This document shows, in pieces, positions 1-9,906 of a DNA stretch of 64,000 nt (position 1 is the first letter of the stretch; every line of letters starts with the position of its first letter). The stretch spans positions 375,173 to 439,172 of the forward strand of contig MEHQ01002038.1 of assembly GCA_008828725.1 (NCBI GenBank), read 5' to 3'. The position numbers and the translations under genes were made by a program. Source of the stretch: Saccharina japonica (lineage: Eukaryota > Sar > Phaeophyceae > Laminariales > Laminariaceae). The notes below the pieces were generated by a model, which saw only the letters and a list, made by a program, of their open reading frames with translations, did not search any database and was not told where the DNA came from.

Positions 1-2020
1 CTTTTCTTAATCGGCTATCTCGTCGGGTCTTCTGTATCACCCGCTTGTAAGACCTTGGACTGCCAAATGTATATGATGTGATATATAGGACCGACGTGGC
101 TTGCTGCTCAGCGGTGTTAGCGCATGTGGCTGCAGTGGATTGAGCTAGCTGCCTGTTGGGGATCAGATTTGCCGACGTATACTTGGTTTATACAACATTT
201 AGCGAATACACTGTGGTCCAATTGGGGTGTTGTTAGGCTGGCGTTGGGGTTAGCGTGGTGCGCGGCTGTATGAGAAAGGGATGTTCGGTAGCGTTGGGTG
301 AGGGTGGTCGGTGTGTGGATTTGGATGCGTTTGGGTTGGTGAGGGGGTTGGTGAGTCCATTACGAATAGTGACAAAGACTACTAGAAGCCGTCACGTTAT
401 CATTATGCTTCAGTACTGGGCATGGAGTTTTATTTGATGTGGGTTGGTGTATGGATTTGGTTGGTTGGCTTCGTGGGTGCGATGGGCAGCTTTTTGGGGT
501 TCACTGGAACCGGAACAAACGTCGCTGCTGTCTTCGAGGCCTGGCTGGGTTCGGTTGAGTTAGTTGAAGTTGGGTTAAGTTTGAGTTTGTTTCGATTTCG
601 GCAGCACGTGCGTGGGTGGGTTGGGTTGGGTAGTTGACGTGGGTTGGTTAGCTTGCGACACAATAAACTCAGGATTTCAATGGCGTTGGTTGGGGTTGGG
701 TAACCGGTTCAGCCCAGCGGCCACACACTCCCGTCCTTAAACATCCCCTACCGGCACACCACGGGCAGCTACACTGATGTACCACAGCGAAAGCACTGCT
801 GCCATTAATCTTCACAATATCTACAGAAATAATCGGCCACCCCAGAAACACTACTGCTGGTTTCCAAAAACACCTCATCGGCAGCTGTACTGAGCCCCAA
901 CAGCACTACCGTTGTGTTTCAACGGCAAACAGCTGACGGGTAGATCGGGTGTCTGAAATGCCACCTAGAACTATTCCACAGTAGCAGTCGCGAAGGTGGC
1001 TAGAAACATTTCGGGTCACGGAGTCGTCCTGTGCCGGGATATCTACACGTGCGCACAATCGTTTGATGGTGTTGTCGCTGCTACGTGACAATGGCTACTT
1101 TTATATTGTGAGTTGGTGTTATCCCTGCCACTTGAAAATGGGTACCATGACATTTTGTACCAGGTATTTGTTCGCTGAGGATGCACCCAACATTTTCTGA
1201 GGCTCCTTAATACAGCTCTACATATCACGAAAAACAGGTCTTAAGGAACGTGTACGCGTATATACGACGATGATGAATCCCTTCAGAGTACACACCGGGA
1301 AAAACGAACGATATTGGGTATATCCTTGGTAGAGAAGCGCCGCACCAGTCCGAGCGATGTGTCTCGTATGGCAAAACAAGTGATGTACGGGCATGCCCTA
1401 CTGTATATGGCACACCCAACACTTGATCGCAAATCACAACTTGGTTCGGTAGTTCGTCCGTTATTAAGCGGCGTAAGTCTTAACTAGATAGCGAAAACAT
1501 GCTACCCTTGTCATCGTCTGTGTCATGACACGTAACGCCAGTCGACACGATATCGTCGCTGCGCAAAACCGTCGGTTTCGTGTGGAGTGCGGCGTGCGCA
1601 AGTCGGTAGACTACTGGTTTTGAACTTAACGCGGGCCGGTTGACTACTCCTCCTGCCGGTAGACTGTGAACGAACGCGATAATGTCTACACGGACAAGAG
1701 CGATTTGCTCGGGGTTCGCTCTTACTTCTGGTCCGTTGCCGAGCACTTTTGCTTGCTGGTCTCAAAACAAAATACCACTTACCAGGTACCTGGTATATGT
1801 TATTTGATTCGCTGAAAACACACGTACGAGACGCGCTACAAGTAGAACATACTGCCATACACGTGCATTACTCCTGCACAAAATGGGTAAACGGTTTGCC
1901 GGCTGCCAGTTACGGGTTGGCTGTGCTAAATCAAACTACCCACTAGTTTTTAGCCAGAACGGGAACAAATTAAAACACTCATGAAACCAACACGACCACA
2001 GTCTCTACAAACTACTTACA
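1..2020. other. No gene recognised
   Basis: Only short frames are present and none looks coding. From about 240 to 650 the plus strand is rich in G and T (repeated GGTTGG and GGGTTG). TACCAGGTA motifs occur at about 1166 and 1782. No RNA gene or clear repeat unit was seen. Confidence 0.5.
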
Positions 2021-2079
2021 AGGTAAAGCTTCCGGCGTGTTGTGGGATCCAGTTGGAATATTTTCAAGGCTGTTAACGG

Positions 2080-2290
2080 CTATATAACACGACCCGACCC
2101 GCGGCAACTTTGAACCGTCAGACCAGACCCGACTCGCGGGAGGTTGGAATGCCCCTGACCTGACCCAACCAGACCCGCGATATTGGAACAACCTAGGGTC
2201 CGACCCGACCCGTGACATGCGAAAGTCTCTTTACCTGACCCGCGAGATGTTGACCCCCTCTTGACCCCACCCGACCAGCCAGATTCCGAG
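2080..2290. repeat. Degenerate GACCCGACCCGCGA minisatellite
   Basis: Four to five imperfect units of about 45 bp, each with GACCCGACCCGCG followed by an AT-containing spacer (GATATTGGAA, GAGATGTTGA and similar). The short frames here are products of the repeat. Confidence 0.55.
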
Positions 2291-2544
2291 TGACCGGCGA
2301 GATACAGGTCGGTTCACCCCAAGCAGCCGTGTGTCGACACTTCTACAACAACCATATTTATACTGGTACCTCGAGGCAGACGTCGCATGCGTGACCTACC
2401 TAACGCTTTAGAGCAAGGGGAAGCTGCCGCAGCACGAGAGGCTTCGCAGCTGCCGGCGAGTCCTTTGAGCCGAACTTTGACTGTACCGAGCGCGGGTTCG
2501 TGTAGTCCTATGCAAAGTCGCAGACAAGAGTTTAGGTGGTGACG

Positions 2545-3134
2545 GTGTCTAAGGCACCACGGCCTGCTGCTGCTGCTTCAACTGCTCCACGACCGGCCGT
2601 CCCACGTCTGGCTGCCGTTGCTCCACAACCGGCTGGTGCGCCACAGTTTCCTGTTTCACGGCCAGTTGCTGTGCACCACCGCTGACTGCTGTGCCACCGC
2701 CTGCCGCTCGAAGCTCTGTAGATATGTAACTTAACACCTGATAGAGGCTGCTGGGGAGCTTGCTGCGTCTGCGTCCCGACTGGAAAATGCAGGTAGGCTT
2801 GCTTGTGCCGCATTGGGGCTGGTTGAGGCGGCTGATGTACCCGATGGTTATCGAGTTAAACTAGCAGGCACGGTATTGGTACTACAGGGTGACGAGGCAA
2901 CGACTGGGCCTTAGACGGAAGTAGCACAATATGGACCCGCCAGCAAAACACGCCTTATCCGGGAAAGTCTTAGAAACCTTAGTGAGCCACTATCCTCGGA
3001 CACCCTAACGAATAGGTTAGATCATGGGGTTTGGGGTAGACCTCGCCGGTACGCACGATTCCTCCATCCAAATTGCTAAGCGCGCCCAAATCAGTGACCC
3101 AAACAATGTTGTCTTATTCGCGGGCCTGTACTAA
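2545..3134 (+). pseudogene. Frameshifted coding-like debris, unknown family
   Basis: Three plus-strand stretches with protein-like composition in different frames. 2545-2685 is Pro/Ala-rich (PRPAAAASTAPRPAVP). 2735-2914 encodes a plausible helix (ELAASASRLENAGRLACAAL) and strand-like segments ending in a stop. 3024-3134 begins MGFGVDLAGTHDSSIQIAKR and ends in a stop. Directly after, in another frame, comes KILTAEAYTAAVVKTVLTVH. One decayed gene or element would explain the shared strand and proximity. No family was recognised. Confidence 0.3.
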
Positions 3135-3391
3135 AATCCTAACAGCTGAAGCATATACAGCTGCAGTGGTAAAGACAGTCTTAACCGTGCACAGCAGCGG
3201 TCACATCGCGTCGTGCTGACCAACGGGCACTACTGTACGAGCTGAATACTGGCGGTTACAGTCCGAGGGGCACAGTGATAAGTTAACCAAGCCCTTTACT
3301 GACTCCCATTAGCGGTTGCTGTGCTCGTGCTAGGAATAGGTGTGCCCATCGAAGCATCGACGCCAACACCGAAAGCACCACAGTAGTGTGA

Positions 3392-3676
3392 GTGTCGTAT
3401 ATACGAACAGCAGTATGGTCCGTGCCGAACATCCAACGATCGACCCTTTGGGAGCGGGACTGGAATCAATTTGTCAACCAGATTTCGGCCACCGGGTGTC
3501 GCGTCATCCTCTTTGAAATGATACGGAAAACAGAGGCTTCACGAACCCTTAAACAAATTTTCCGTGCAGTGAACGAGGTCCACGCTAGTTCATCCTCCTG
3601 GGTTGCAGCGAAAGTTTCGTCAGGCCCCCGGCCAGACACTTTAGCCGTGATGGTCTGGGGAAACGTGCCAGCATAG
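3392..3676 (+). pseudogene. Coding-like ORF (about 94 codons), unknown
   Basis: The frame opens after a TAG and can start only at a GTG, so an internal exon or pseudogene piece is more likely than a complete gene. The product contains WERDWNQFVNQISATGCRVI and LKQIFRAVNEVHASSSSW, with a balanced mix of hydrophobic and charged residues. It may be the tail of the debris at 2.5-3.1 kb. No function is assigned. Confidence 0.25.
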
Positions 3677-4294
3677 GTTAGGGTCAGGGTTGGTTATGTC
3701 TGGATTTGGCTTGGTCTGGGTCGACCGGCGAGGTAGAAATTGACCACACACAGCCTGCACTAATATGTTAGCTGGTTGCTCCTGCACATAGAGCGCGCGA
3801 ACCTCGAACGTACTTGTAAAACAAAACGTGACTTATGATTCTTCAATATGTGATGAGCGATGTATAATACGCCGTTCTAGCAGAGAGAAAACTATTCACG
3901 GCTTGCCATGGAGCCAGCAAGAGACATATAGCTCGGTCTCAAGATAGTGTGCCTCCTTAAATGTGTACATTTCTTCACTTATTATCGCCGCATGCATACA
4001 TGCAGACCTGATGCAGATGGAGACAATTTAACAACTGCACACTCAGCAGGTCGCAGTTCAGTGTCAAATACCCGTTTCCTCGTATGTGCTGCTGCTGCTG
4101 CTGCAAGTACGTATGTATGTACGACCGAATTAGGAAAAGGGTCATTTGAAAGCCAGATTATTAAGCCAGATGCTTGGATGCAGCATGTCGGCGTGTTGCC
4201 CCCTGTTAATGAATGTGCCTAGATGGGCAGTCGAACAAGAGGACAAAATAGTAACAAGCTCTTGTGCATGCAACCCCTGGTAGTGTCTTGACAT

Positions 4295-4724
4295 GTGGAC
4301 ATTCGAAGGCGAGAAGCAGTCGTTTGGGCCCAACCGTTCTGCATTTACTCAAGGTTTGAAGCCGAGGTCGAGCATTTAGGATCCGCCGTTCGTGAACAAA
4401 ATCCCAGCGCCATAAAAGTGGCAGCCATGGCCTTGCGAATAGAACATCCTGTAAAGGACAAACTGGTGGCGAATCCCCCGTACAACGGCTGGGTATAGTA
4501 TCTCGCGCTGAACATTTGTTTTGGACCCACTTGCAGCCAACCTCCCCTATACCATAACCGCAACGATAAAAGATATACGTGAGAATTTCGAACCGATTAT
4601 TCTGCAGACAGACATGCCCACGACTCGTTACAGAATAGGAAGGTATCGATCTCATCATCCGGACACCGCAATCAGCGCTAAGGAAGAACAGAGTACGCAC
4701 CATGATACAGTTGTACCTCTCTGA
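4295..4724 (+). pseudogene. Two adjacent coding-like frames, unknown
   Basis: 4295-4498 encodes EAEVEHLGSAVREQNPSAIK and ALRIEHPVKDKLVANPPYN. 4521-4724, in another frame, encodes PYTITATIKDIRENFEPIIL. Both read like protein, lie on the same strand and precede the Cys/His-rich frame at 4.8 kb. Together they look like one decayed ORF with frameshifts. Confidence 0.25.
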
Positions 4725-4795
4725 AAAAGAGCGAACGCAAAACCGCGAGCACCCGTATGTATAGTTTACCCCCCCACCCGACAACGAATATATGA

Positions 4796-5211
4796 ACAAA
4801 TCAGAGCTCCCGGTCACCTTCTACCACCCTTCCCCCTACCACCTACTGCCTCCATTGCGAAGAACGCCTCGACGAATTCACATATCATGGTGACCCCCAA
4901 CGCACCCAGTTATCTTGCACTTCCCTCTACTGCATGGAACACCTCACAGCACTGGAGAACCATCGCGGTCCACAACGCCATGTTACCTCCTACCCTTTCC
5001 CCTGCCACCCCTCGCCGCCTCCCGACCACATAAACAAAACTTTAAACATTACAACATCCTTGTGGTCCATCTACTCCCCCCCCCCACGCCAACCATACAC
5101 CAGACCGTAACAAACAACACGCTCATTTTTATCACCGGCATCCCCCTTCAGCCCACTACCACAACCGCAATACGACATCTCAAAACCACAACATCATGGC
5201 AGAATAGGTAG
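4796..5211 (+). pseudogene. Decayed ORF with a Cys/His zinc-ribbon-like segment
   Basis: Open from 4796 to a stop at 5108-5110. It contains CLHC, then after 19 residues CTSLYC and MEH: pattern C-x2-C-x19-C-x4-C-x2-H, with a further His. This is the spacing of a structural zinc site. A run of ten or so C at about 5077 is followed by an open stretch in another frame to 5211, so a frameshift in the homopolymer could have split one ORF. No start codon precedes the Cys cluster. Family unknown. Confidence 0.35.
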
Positions 5212-5254
5212 CGTCCCGGCTTCAACACCAATGATTATTTCGCGCCCGGTGCCT

Positions 5255-5375
5255 AGAGGCGGGGGGGTGGGTACTCATGTCGTGCACGGCCGTAGTCGTA
5301 TGACCATAGACCCTCGCATACCTACAATGCCGGGACGGAGCACGTCGGGTTTTCACCAACCAGGCAGAGGGGAGG
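5255..5375 (-). repeat. Truncated copy of the poly(C)-tailed repeat
   Basis: Read on the minus strand it ends GGCCGTGCACGACATGAGTA followed by the C-rich tail. It includes the conserved block with CGGCATTGTAGG and GCGAGGGTCTATGGTCATAC. Only about 100 bp of the 3' end is present. Confidence 0.6.
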
Positions 5376-5967
5376 GGCGGCAACATTTTCTCAGGTTCCA
5401 AGTGCAGGGGCCCGTAGTAGTCATAGCCCAAGATAGACACAAAAACCATGTATCCCTTTATAGTTATACATCGCACTGATTTGGTTATCCTTAATGTTCC
5501 CCCAAGTGCTAGTAGACCTACTACCTGGGTGGGTCATGTGACGGATTCAGACCACCCGATTGACCCAACGATCATGTATTCCTTAATGTTTACACATCAT
5601 ATTTGATTACCATGTGCTGTGTTCCCCCGCACTGCTGTAGTAGCACATACGGGGGGAAATAATAATCAGAAACGACGATCGATCCAAACAACATGCATCC
5701 CCCTATGTTAACACGCCACATTTGTTTGGGATTACTACAGTAATATCCCTCCAAATCACACGATCGTCTCCATTGCTCGCCGAAACAAAACGAATTCGAG
5801 ATGCAACGTACGCGCAACTCGTTAAACAAGCCCGTTGGCTCGGCATATGCCTGTAGACATGCGACGAAACAAAATAGGGAAATGCACGAAGGGGAACTGC
5901 AACGTTTGCCGTTCGCTTCCTTAGATGAGGAGCCCTGTCCGCTGTCAGAACAATCAGGAGCCTAGAC

Positions 5968-7110
5968 TTGCTCCACATCTACGACCGTGTCGGAGGATGG
6001 CCCCACCCTATCCAAACCTTGAGGTGCCAGTGCCTCCCCCCTACGAGTAGAGGATCTCACTTACGCCCCCAGAGGGGAAAACGAATCCTTACGAGAAAAC
6101 TAACTGGGTGTACTGTAATCAAGCTGGTGTTCGTGGTGTCGAGCCGCAGGAGCGGAGGCGGCGCCCCAATCACAATCGCACTGATATCTGCGACCCTGTG
6201 CCACCGATCGCAAATGAACCTAACATCATCATCCTCATCGCCATCACCATCATCAATATCAGCATTATCAATACCAGCAGCATCCATCGCGTTACCACTG
6301 CAAGTTAATCGGTACGTCACCCTCTTCAACGTCATGAAAGGACGTGAAACACTGGTGCCAAGGGCTTCCGGGGAACTTGCGCTTACCCGCGTACACTCGC
6401 ACACAACATCGCGCCGCAACGCTCTCTCCTGTATACACACCAAGGTACCTCGCTAGTCCGTGCTTCCTGGCGAGCGCGCGGGCTCCACGTCTGATGCGCC
6501 AAACTAATTTCCAGCGCTTCCCGCTGCTATCCACAGTCAGAAGTGAACTCCGAACGCCACTGTCCAAAACAAACTCGATATCCCAACGACGCTGTATGGA
6601 CAAATCTTGCGAGAGCCCAACGCCACACGTCCCGTCCCGTGCGCTGATTTTATAGGTCGCCCCTTCGCTGGTTCAACAGCCCTTACATCGAGCCGCATTG
6701 TTTCAAATACCGATAGTGCAACAAGAATCCGTCGAATATCAGCAAACACTCGTCAGTCCGATCATTCGTGCATTCGACCGACCTGCCGTTTCGCTGTATC
6801 GTTTCCAAGTACTCTAGTCAGAATAACTACTCGGTCCTACTATTTATCGAAGCGTCATAACAGCAATAGAACAGCAGCAGCCGCGGCCAGCGTATGTACG
6901 CACCAAACGACGGTGTACGCAAACACACTCCCCACGAAAGTGTGCTTCGATTTCAACTGCGACAACACCAGTCCGCGCGATTATTGGCTCATTCACCCTC
7001 TAGTCCCGTCGCACAGTTTCGAACACCTTAACACGATGACCGGTCAAAACACACACCAACAACACACTAGCGACATAACAGCAACCGTAGCTACGACGGC
7101 GAAAGTATGA
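5968..7110 (+). pseudogene. Coding-like frames in C/A-skewed DNA
   Basis: 5968-6456 ends with a protein-like segment (LPLQVNRYVTLFNVMKG, then RETLVPRASGELALTRVHS) after a Ser-rich run from ATC/TCA repeats. 6607-7110, in another frame, ends NTSPRDYWLIHPLVPSHSFE. Both lie on the plus strand. The antisense frame at 6443-6057 has an acidic run (DDGDGDEDDD) that merely mirrors the Ser-rich repeat. Decayed coding DNA is the best reading; the family is not recognised. Confidence 0.25.
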
Positions 7111-7457
7111 ATGCGCCACACGACAGTATACACAGTCTTCACGAAACCGTCTGTCGGGTTGATCCGAACATCCAATTACGAAAGCAAACCCAAACAATCC
7201 TGTGCACCGATCCCCGGTTTCCCAGGCTGAGCGGGAAGAAACGAAGTCAAGTTCTGGGCGTCTCGCCGTCAGGTTGACCACACACATGTTCGCCGCGAAC
7301 CTAATGTTTCGTATACAAGGGGGGGCATTGATGCCCATGCCCCACATGAACAATCAAAACAGACACACTCTGCTCCGTACGTGTTGTGCTGCACTTTTCT
7401 TGCGCACAGAAGGGCTGAACGCCGGTCGCCTTATGTGACCTTGCATCTATATGGCCG

Positions 7458-7974
7458 ATGCCACAGCGGTACGTATTTCACAACATCACGAAGGAGCAGT
7501 TTCCCTTCTCTCCGCCCACCCCACGATCACCACGGACAATACCGCCAACACCAACTACTACTATTCCTACTTTCATTACTCGTAGTACTACTAGCAACAC
7601 CATCACTGCCAGCAACACGACACACCCCCTTGCAGGCCGACCGCTTACATTTATCGGGTAGTGTAGCTGAACCTACAATACCGGCTGACGACACGCCGGT
7701 ATACCCTCACCATCGCCGCCGCACCATCGCCACCGCCCGGCATCCCCTACTGCGCAAAAAAAACAAAACTGGACCCATCCAAGCCTGCAGCGTGACGGCA
7801 GGAAACATCGTCCTCGGCGCGAGCGACGCAGCACGTTTGGAGAAACACCCTTACCCCCCCCAAAGAGTTTCCTCGAAAAAATGGGTGCGCGCGGCGGCAG
7901 GGGAGAGGTTGATTCGCGTGGGATCGAACCGATTCCCACCAAGCGTTCCGGTTGTCCTTGCCCCTCTCGCCTAA
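7458..7974 (+). pseudogene. Coding-like frames, Thr/Pro-rich then basic
   Basis: 7458-7661 encodes YVFHNITKEQFPFSPPTPRS followed by a Thr/Pro linker. A second frame open to 7974 encodes KTGPIQACSVTAGNIVLGAS and KKWVRAAAGERLIRVGSNRF. They share strand and base skew with the frames at 4.3-7.1 kb and may be the end of the same decayed element. On the minus strand at about 7930 there is a Pol III B-box-like GGTTCGATCCC, but no tRNA fold. Confidence 0.22.
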
Positions 7975-7999
7975 ACCGCCGAGCAGTTGGGGTATGTAG

Positions 8000-8640
8000 A
8001 TAAATGGTACCCCAGGATACATCCTACGGTAGAGTTGCACCTATATGTATAATGTGCCATGAGACTCCTTACTTGAGGGTGTCTATACTATTAGTAAGTC
8101 AAACCTGATGAAAATGAATGTGCAACCCGAGGAACCATGCCATCGCCTGTCTAAAATAGGTAAACAACCAAAAATGTAGTAGTAAACACGTACCAGGTAG
8201 TATCTTCCAACGGCCATTGGGTAGGCTCTCTACTAACCGCGAGGAGCCCCGCCAGTCAGAAGGATATCGACCAGAACGTGCTACTCCTATCGTATACAGG
8301 TATACCACGCGTCCCAGACCAAATAAAACAATATAGTGTGTGCTTAGCAGGGTATCGCCTCTTGGAGAAGTCGAGTGGATACCCGAGTACGACCACCAAA
8401 ACGCGCACCATTGGAACCCGGATAGTTTTAGTGGATATGCCCAATCGAGCACACCGCTTGCAAGCCAAAGCGTCTCGGCTCCTGGGTGTGATAGTGAAAC
8501 TAACGGCACGGAGGGAAAGCTAGCCACGAAACAAACAAGCCAACAAAAAATCAAACCAAATCAAATCAAACCAAATAAAAAAAAAGTCAGACCAAAATGT
8601 ACCAAACCGTACCAAACTAAACCACACCAGACCAAACAAT
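8000..8640. other. No gene; ACCAAA-rich low-complexity DNA at the end
   Basis: 8000-8520 holds no recognisable element. 8520-8640 is an imperfect run of AACCAAACCAAATC-type words. Both strands show only short frames. Confidence 0.5.
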
Positions 8641-8642
8641 GG

Positions 8643-8727
8643 TCACGGCCCGAGACCTTCCATTCTGGGCTTCGATACCAACTTGTTCGAGAGTTGAACT
8701 ATCTCGCACGCCATTTGGTTTTCGCCA
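8643..8727 (-). pseudogene. Partial copy of the last exon's tail
   Basis: The minus strand encodes QMACEIVQLSNKLV followed by a short insertion and EGLGP-stop. Exon 7 has PMACEMVQLGYKF...AGLGP-stop. The DNA also matches just past the stop (GGGCCGTGA). The copy lies 1.1 kb downstream of the gene's own stop, on the far side of the tandem array at 8.86-9.70 kb, as if the array grew between two copies of the gene's end. Confidence 0.6.
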
Positions 8728-8859
8728 TACTGAACCAAATAAAAAGCTAAGCCGAGCCGAGACAAGCTAAGCCACGCCCGGCCAGGCCGAGCAAAACGAC
8801 ATAAAACAAAACCCAATCTACTAAAGAAACGCCAAGATTCTTCAGCGAGGTACATACTC

Positions 8860-9700
8860 CGGGGGGGGCACCCAGGGTAGTTTTCTGGGTATGACCAAAA
8901 CAACTAAGTTTGGAACCCCGGTAATCCAAAGAAAACCTATACTGCTACACAGTAGATACCTGAGCACGACGAAAGCAACCAGGTATAAAACCTGGCTACT
9001 CCAGAGTACGCACTTTACTAACACAAAGTAGACACAGGCGCATGACCGAAACGGCCTGCTTTAGAAACTACAGTAGGTGCTCCAGACCATATGCCCTACG
9101 AACACACCGGAAATACCCGGGTATGGCCGGGCAACAAGCTCCCGAGTATGGCCGAAGCAACAAGCTTTGGCACCCGGGTACTTCAGAGTATGCCCTATTA
9201 ACACACCGTGGATACCCGGGCATGACCAAAACAACCAGAGTTAAAACCCTGGTACTCCAGGGTATACTAGTATACCCTACCATGATAAAACAAAACAGTA
9301 GACACCTGGGGATGATCAAAGCAACGACCTTTGGAACCCTGGTACTCCAGAGCGTGTACCCCACCGACACGCAGTAGATACCCGGGTATCACCCTAACAG
9401 GCAGCTTTGAAACCCTGGTACTCCAGAGTGCATATAGCACACCGTAGATACCCGGGTATGACTAAAACAAGCAGTTTTGGAACCCGTACTTGAAAATATA
9501 CACCGTGTATAGATACCCCAGTACGACTAAAACAACGACGTTTGGAAGCCTGGAACTCCGGAACACATACCCTACTCACACACAGTAGAAACCCGCGCAC
9601 GGGTTTGGAAGCCCGGTATCCCACAGTATACCCTGCTATCACGCAGTAAATACCCGGGTGTGACCCCCTCAACTAGGTTTCGAAGCCGAGTACCACACCG
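8860..9700. repeat. Degenerate tandem array, about 70-80 bp unit
   Basis: Around ten units share the words GTAGATACCCGGGTATGACC, AAAACAACCAG, TTTGGAACCCTGGTACTCCA and GAGTATACCCTA. Unit length varies with small indels. The words CCCGGG and GGTACTCCAG.. with TATACC give many short palindromes. The array lies just 3' of the gene. Confidence 0.75.
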
Positions 9701-9741
9701 CATATCGCACACAATGCAAAATATAATCTCGCATACCATAT

Positions 9742-9906
9742 TCACGGCCCGAGGCCTGCGATCGGGAACTTGTAGCCTAGTTGAACCATCTCGCAGGCCA
9801 TAGGGTCCTCCCCGGACTGACACGCCTCCTTCACGCGTCCGTGGTCGTACAACGGTATGTCGCCCGTCAGTCGGACCCTCGTCACCGAAAAGTCCATCGT
9901 CTCTAC
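9742..9906 (-). CDS. Exon 7: C-terminus and stop
   Basis: 165 bp after acceptor GAACGGGTTACAG, ending with TGA. It encodes VETMDFSVTRVRLTGDIPLY, DHGRVKEACQSGEDPMACEM and VQLGYKFPIAGLGP. The FSVTRVRLTGD block is the expected last conserved strand. The open frame runs further upstream, into what is read here as intron 6, so a longer last exon cannot be excluded without transcripts. No canonical AATAAA was seen just downstream. Confidence 0.78.
   Translation of the reverse strand, partial: VETMDFSVTRVRLTGDIPLYDHGRVKEACQSGEDPMACEMVQLGYKFPIAGLGP

Noticed and set aside
4206..4817. 203-codon minus-strand ORF
   Set aside because: Composition is unlike protein (Cys/Arg/Ser-rich) and it is antisense to better plus-strand frames; no domain.
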